Assembly (NCBI GenBank): GCA_028281485.1
Contig: JANQJT010000228.1
Coordinates: 1 to 7,341 of the forward strand
Direction of reading: 5' to 3'
DNA length: 7,341 nt
Source: Phycisphaeraceae bacterium
Lineage (GTDB): Bacteria; Planctomycetota; Phycisphaerae; Phycisphaerales; Zrk34
Part shown: one piece after another, positions 5,589 through 7,341 of the stretch
How the letters are laid out: the number at the start of each line of letters is the position of its first letter
Numbering within the stretch: the first letter of the stretch is position 1
Position numbers and translations under genes: made by a program
Notes under the pieces: generated by a model
What the model was told of the DNA's origin: nothing
The model's database searches: none
Seen by the model: the letters and a program-made list of their open reading frames with translations, nothing else

Positions 5589-7341
5589 TTACGATCGGCC
5601 GGCTCGACGACGCATCATCAACCCCGCCCCACCGATCGCCAGCAGCGCCAGGCTGCCCGGCTCGGGGATACCGCCGCCGCCGCTGCCGCCACCGCCCGTG
5701 CTGGTGTCGGTGTTGTCGACCAGCCAGTTCAGCGTCAGCATCGCCAGGTCGGTGGGATTGACGGTGCCGTTGCCGTCGAAGTCGCCGTTGGCCCAGCCGC
5801 CGGGCTGCAACCAATTGAGCGTCAGCGCCGCCAGGTCCGTGGGATTCACGATCTGGTCGAGCGACGCGTCGCCGTACTCGGTGCCGAGCACGTCACGGAT
5901 GAGGATGTCCATGTCGCTGTCGGTCGCGTTGGGCGTGGCGATAATAAGGTTGTCCTTTTCCAGGTCGTAGAGGCTGACCAGCGGGATGACCGTGCCGTCC
6001 TGTGCAAACAGGGCGTCGACATCGACCGCGTTGACCGCGCCGCTCTTGTCGAAGTCGCCGCGCATCGGTGCATCGATCGACATGCTCAGGTCATCGAGCA
6101 ACACGCGGGCGTTCTTGTTGTTCGTCGTACCCGTGACGATGTTTTCCACCGCGATGTAAAGCTGCTCACCGACACCCGCCGCGGCGATCACGTCTTGCGT
6201 GACGTGGAACGTGTAGAGCTGTTGTTCCCACGTGCCCTGCGCGACCTGGTTGTCCAGGTCGAAGACCTCGACGAGCACCTTGTCGCCCGCCGCGTTTTGC
6301 AGCGAGACCTCCAGCACACCGGGGTCAACGCCCTGGCTGTCCGAACGCCGACCGACCCACAGCTCCAGGTCGATTTCCCACTCCAGCGCCTCGCCGAACT
6401 CCACCAGGTTCCCCCAGTTGTCGTCCATCGCCCAGCGTGTGCGACCGTTATCAGAGTTGAGGATCAGCACGTTTGCGCCGTCGTGTGACTCGTCCGCCAT
6501 CTGACTGGCGGTCATGTTCTGCACGACGGTGGAAAAAGCCTCCGTCCAGCCCTGCGGCGTGCTCGTGTTCCACGCGCCGTTGTTCAGCGACGTGTTGTCC
6601 CACGACTTGTTCGGCAGCCTCACCTGGTCGGCATCGGGCGTGGTCTGTGCCAGGTTCAGCGGCACGCCGTACTCGTTGGCCCACCACTCGAGGTACTCGT
6701 AATCCGTCGCGTCGGGCGCGACGCGATTGGTCAGCGTGTTCTGGTAGGTGTTCCGCATCGAGTTGTATTCGCTGACGGCGTCGGGGTCGAAGTTGCCGCC
6801 CATGTCGCCGGTGTCGATCACCCACTGATCGAGGCGCGACTGCAGGTCAGCCAAAGTCGCGGCATACGCCGGGTCATCAGCAAGGTTAGTGAACTCATTG
6901 GGGTCGGCAGACAGGTCGTACAACTCGTACTCAGGTCGGCTGTCGGTGAGGAACCGAGCCTGGCCCTCGGTCAGCAAGCCGCGGCCGTTCATCACCTTCA
7001 TCAGTGTGTGCACCGGGTACTGCTTGTGCTTGTAGGCGCTCTCCTTGATGTCACCGAGCATGTAGGGCGTGCCCGGATCGAAGTTGCGGATGAGCTTCAT
7101 GTTGCCCACCTGCACGCTGCGCACGCGGTCGACCACGCCGTCCAGGCGGTCCTTCGCGGCAAACACCGCGTCGCGACCGGGGAAGCTCGGGCTGGAGAAA
7201 TCCACGCCCTGGATGTGCGACGGGATGGTCGCGCCCGCTAGCGAGAGGCTGGTGGCGGAGATGTCGATGTGGCTGAGCATGCGGTTGTCTGCCGTGCCCC
7301 CCGACCCGGTCGGCACGATCGTGCCCGTCGGATCGCGGATC
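5589..7341 (-). CDS. Secreted sulfatase with beta-sandwich, dockerin-type repeats and PEP-CTERM tail; N-terminus beyond window
   Basis: The 583 visible codons run open to the right edge, so the catalytic N-terminal domain (formylglycine C/S-x-P-x-R motif) is not in the window. Residues are counted here from the in-frame GTG at 7316, an internal Val. The C-terminal part of a sulfatase domain is clear: SHIDISATSLSLAGATIP (15-32), VDRVRSVQVGNMKLIRNF (62-79), RPEYELYDLSADPNEFTNLA (127-146) and LDQWVIDTGDMGG (162-174). Next comes a CBM-like beta-rich domain (about 237-415; NGAWNTSTPQGW to ARVLLDDLSMSID), then Ca-binding dockerin-type repeats (420-532), a Gly/Ser linker (541-549) and a PEP-CTERM signal (551-575). 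The likely role is release of sulfate from sulfated polysaccharides at or outside the cell surface, after exosortase processing. The exact substrate cannot be inferred. It shares its strand with the B12-fold gene but lies 432 bases upstream, so co-transcription is not evident. Confidence 0.93.
   Translation of the reverse strand, partial: IRDPTGTIVPTGSGGTADNRMLSHIDISATSLSLAGATIPSHIQGVDFSSPSFPGRDAVFAAKDRLDGVVDRVRSVQVGNMKLIRNFDPGTPYMLGDIKESAYKHKQYPVHTLMKVMNGRGLLTEGQARFLTDSRPEYELYDLSADPNEFTNLADDPAYAATLADLQSRLDQWVIDTGDMGGNFDPDAVSEYNSMRNTYQNTLTNRVAPDATDYEYLEWWANEYGVPLNLAQTTPDADQVRLPNKSWDNTSLNNGAWNTSTPQGWTEAFSTVVQNMTASQMADESHDGANVLILNSDNGRTRWAMDDNWGNLVEFGEALEWEIDLELWVGRRSDSQGVDPGVLEVSLQNAAGDKVLVEVFDLDNQVAQGTWEQQLYTFHVTQDVIAAAGVGEQLYIAVENIVTGTTNNKNARVLLDDLSMSIDAPMRGDFDKSGAVNAVDVDALFAQDGTVIPLVSLYDLEKDNLIIATPNATDSDMDILIRDVLGTEYGDASLDQIVNPTDLAALTLNWLQPGGWANGDFDGNGTVNPTDLAMLTLNWLVDNTDTSTGGGGSGGGGIPEPGSLALLAIGGAGLMMRRRAGRS
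5592..5666 (-). other. PEP-CTERM sorting signal of the sulfatase
   Basis: The last 25 residues show PEP, a hydrophobic transmembrane-like stretch (SLALLAIGGAGLMM) and a basic end (RRRAGRS). This is the tripartite signal recognised and cut by exosortase in Gram-negative bacteria, and it implies that the organism encodes an exosortase elsewhere. Confidence 0.92.
5721..6059 (-). repeat. Dockerin type I-like calcium-binding repeats inside the sulfatase
   Basis: Three EF-hand-like segments are seen: GDFDKSGAVNAVDVDALF, GDASLDQIVNPTDLAALTLNW and GDFDGNGTVNPTDLAMLTLNW. The second and third share VNPTDLA(A/M)LTLNW at 12 of 13 residues (DNA 5811-5849 and 5724-5762, 87 bases apart), pointing to a recent internal duplication. 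The Asp/Asn positions of the calcium loops are intact in the first and third and partly degenerate in the second (GDASLDQIV). The first and second are separated by a longer spacer than in classical two-repeat dockerins. Confidence 0.85.

Noticed and set aside
5400..6488. 362-codon plus-strand frame across the sulfatase C-terminus
   Set aside because: Antisense shadow of the clear dockerin and PEP-CTERM coding sequence.

Overview
The window looks like chromosomal DNA from a planctomycete, most likely of the class Phycisphaerae. By eye it is GC-rich, with AT-rich stretches confined to intergenic promoter areas. The strongest taxonomic hint is the last gene, a sulfatase fused to dockerin-type calcium-binding repeats and a PEP-CTERM sorting tail, an architecture common in Planctomycetota. 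The taxonomic call is inference from gene content, not from a marker gene.

Layout, left to right. (1) 1-1219, minus: folC (folate biosynthesis), whose C-terminus runs off the left edge. (2) 1220-1401: a divergent promoter region, with a near-consensus sigma-70 promoter for folC and a second promoter plus Shine-Dalgarno for leuD. (3) 1402-1959, plus: leuD, small subunit of isopropylmalate isomerase (leucine biosynthesis), followed by a stem-loop terminator. (4) 2013-3335, minus: an exported putative zinc metallopeptidase with HExxH-x18-E and a C-terminal beta-rich domain. (5) 3453-4370, plus: a YpdA-like pyridine nucleotide-disulfide oxidoreductase that appears to have lost about 43 residues from its FAD-binding domain. 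(6) 4382-4408: a strong bidirectional terminator between convergent genes. (7) 4452-5156, minus: a stand-alone B12-binding-fold protein in which the usual cobalamin-contacting residues are replaced. (8) 5157-5588: a 432-base gap with no convincing gene and an AT-rich core. (9) 5589-7341, minus: the C-terminal part of a secreted sulfatase; its catalytic N-terminus lies beyond the right edge.

The genes alternate strand and have separate promoters or terminators, so this is a row of single-gene units rather than an operon or a defence island. No mobile element, CRISPR array, tRNA or rRNA was seen. The items most worth a second look are the truncated oxidoreductase, the B12-fold protein lacking its axial histidine, and the sulfatase-dockerin-PEP-CTERM fusion. 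I see no clear new multi-gene system.
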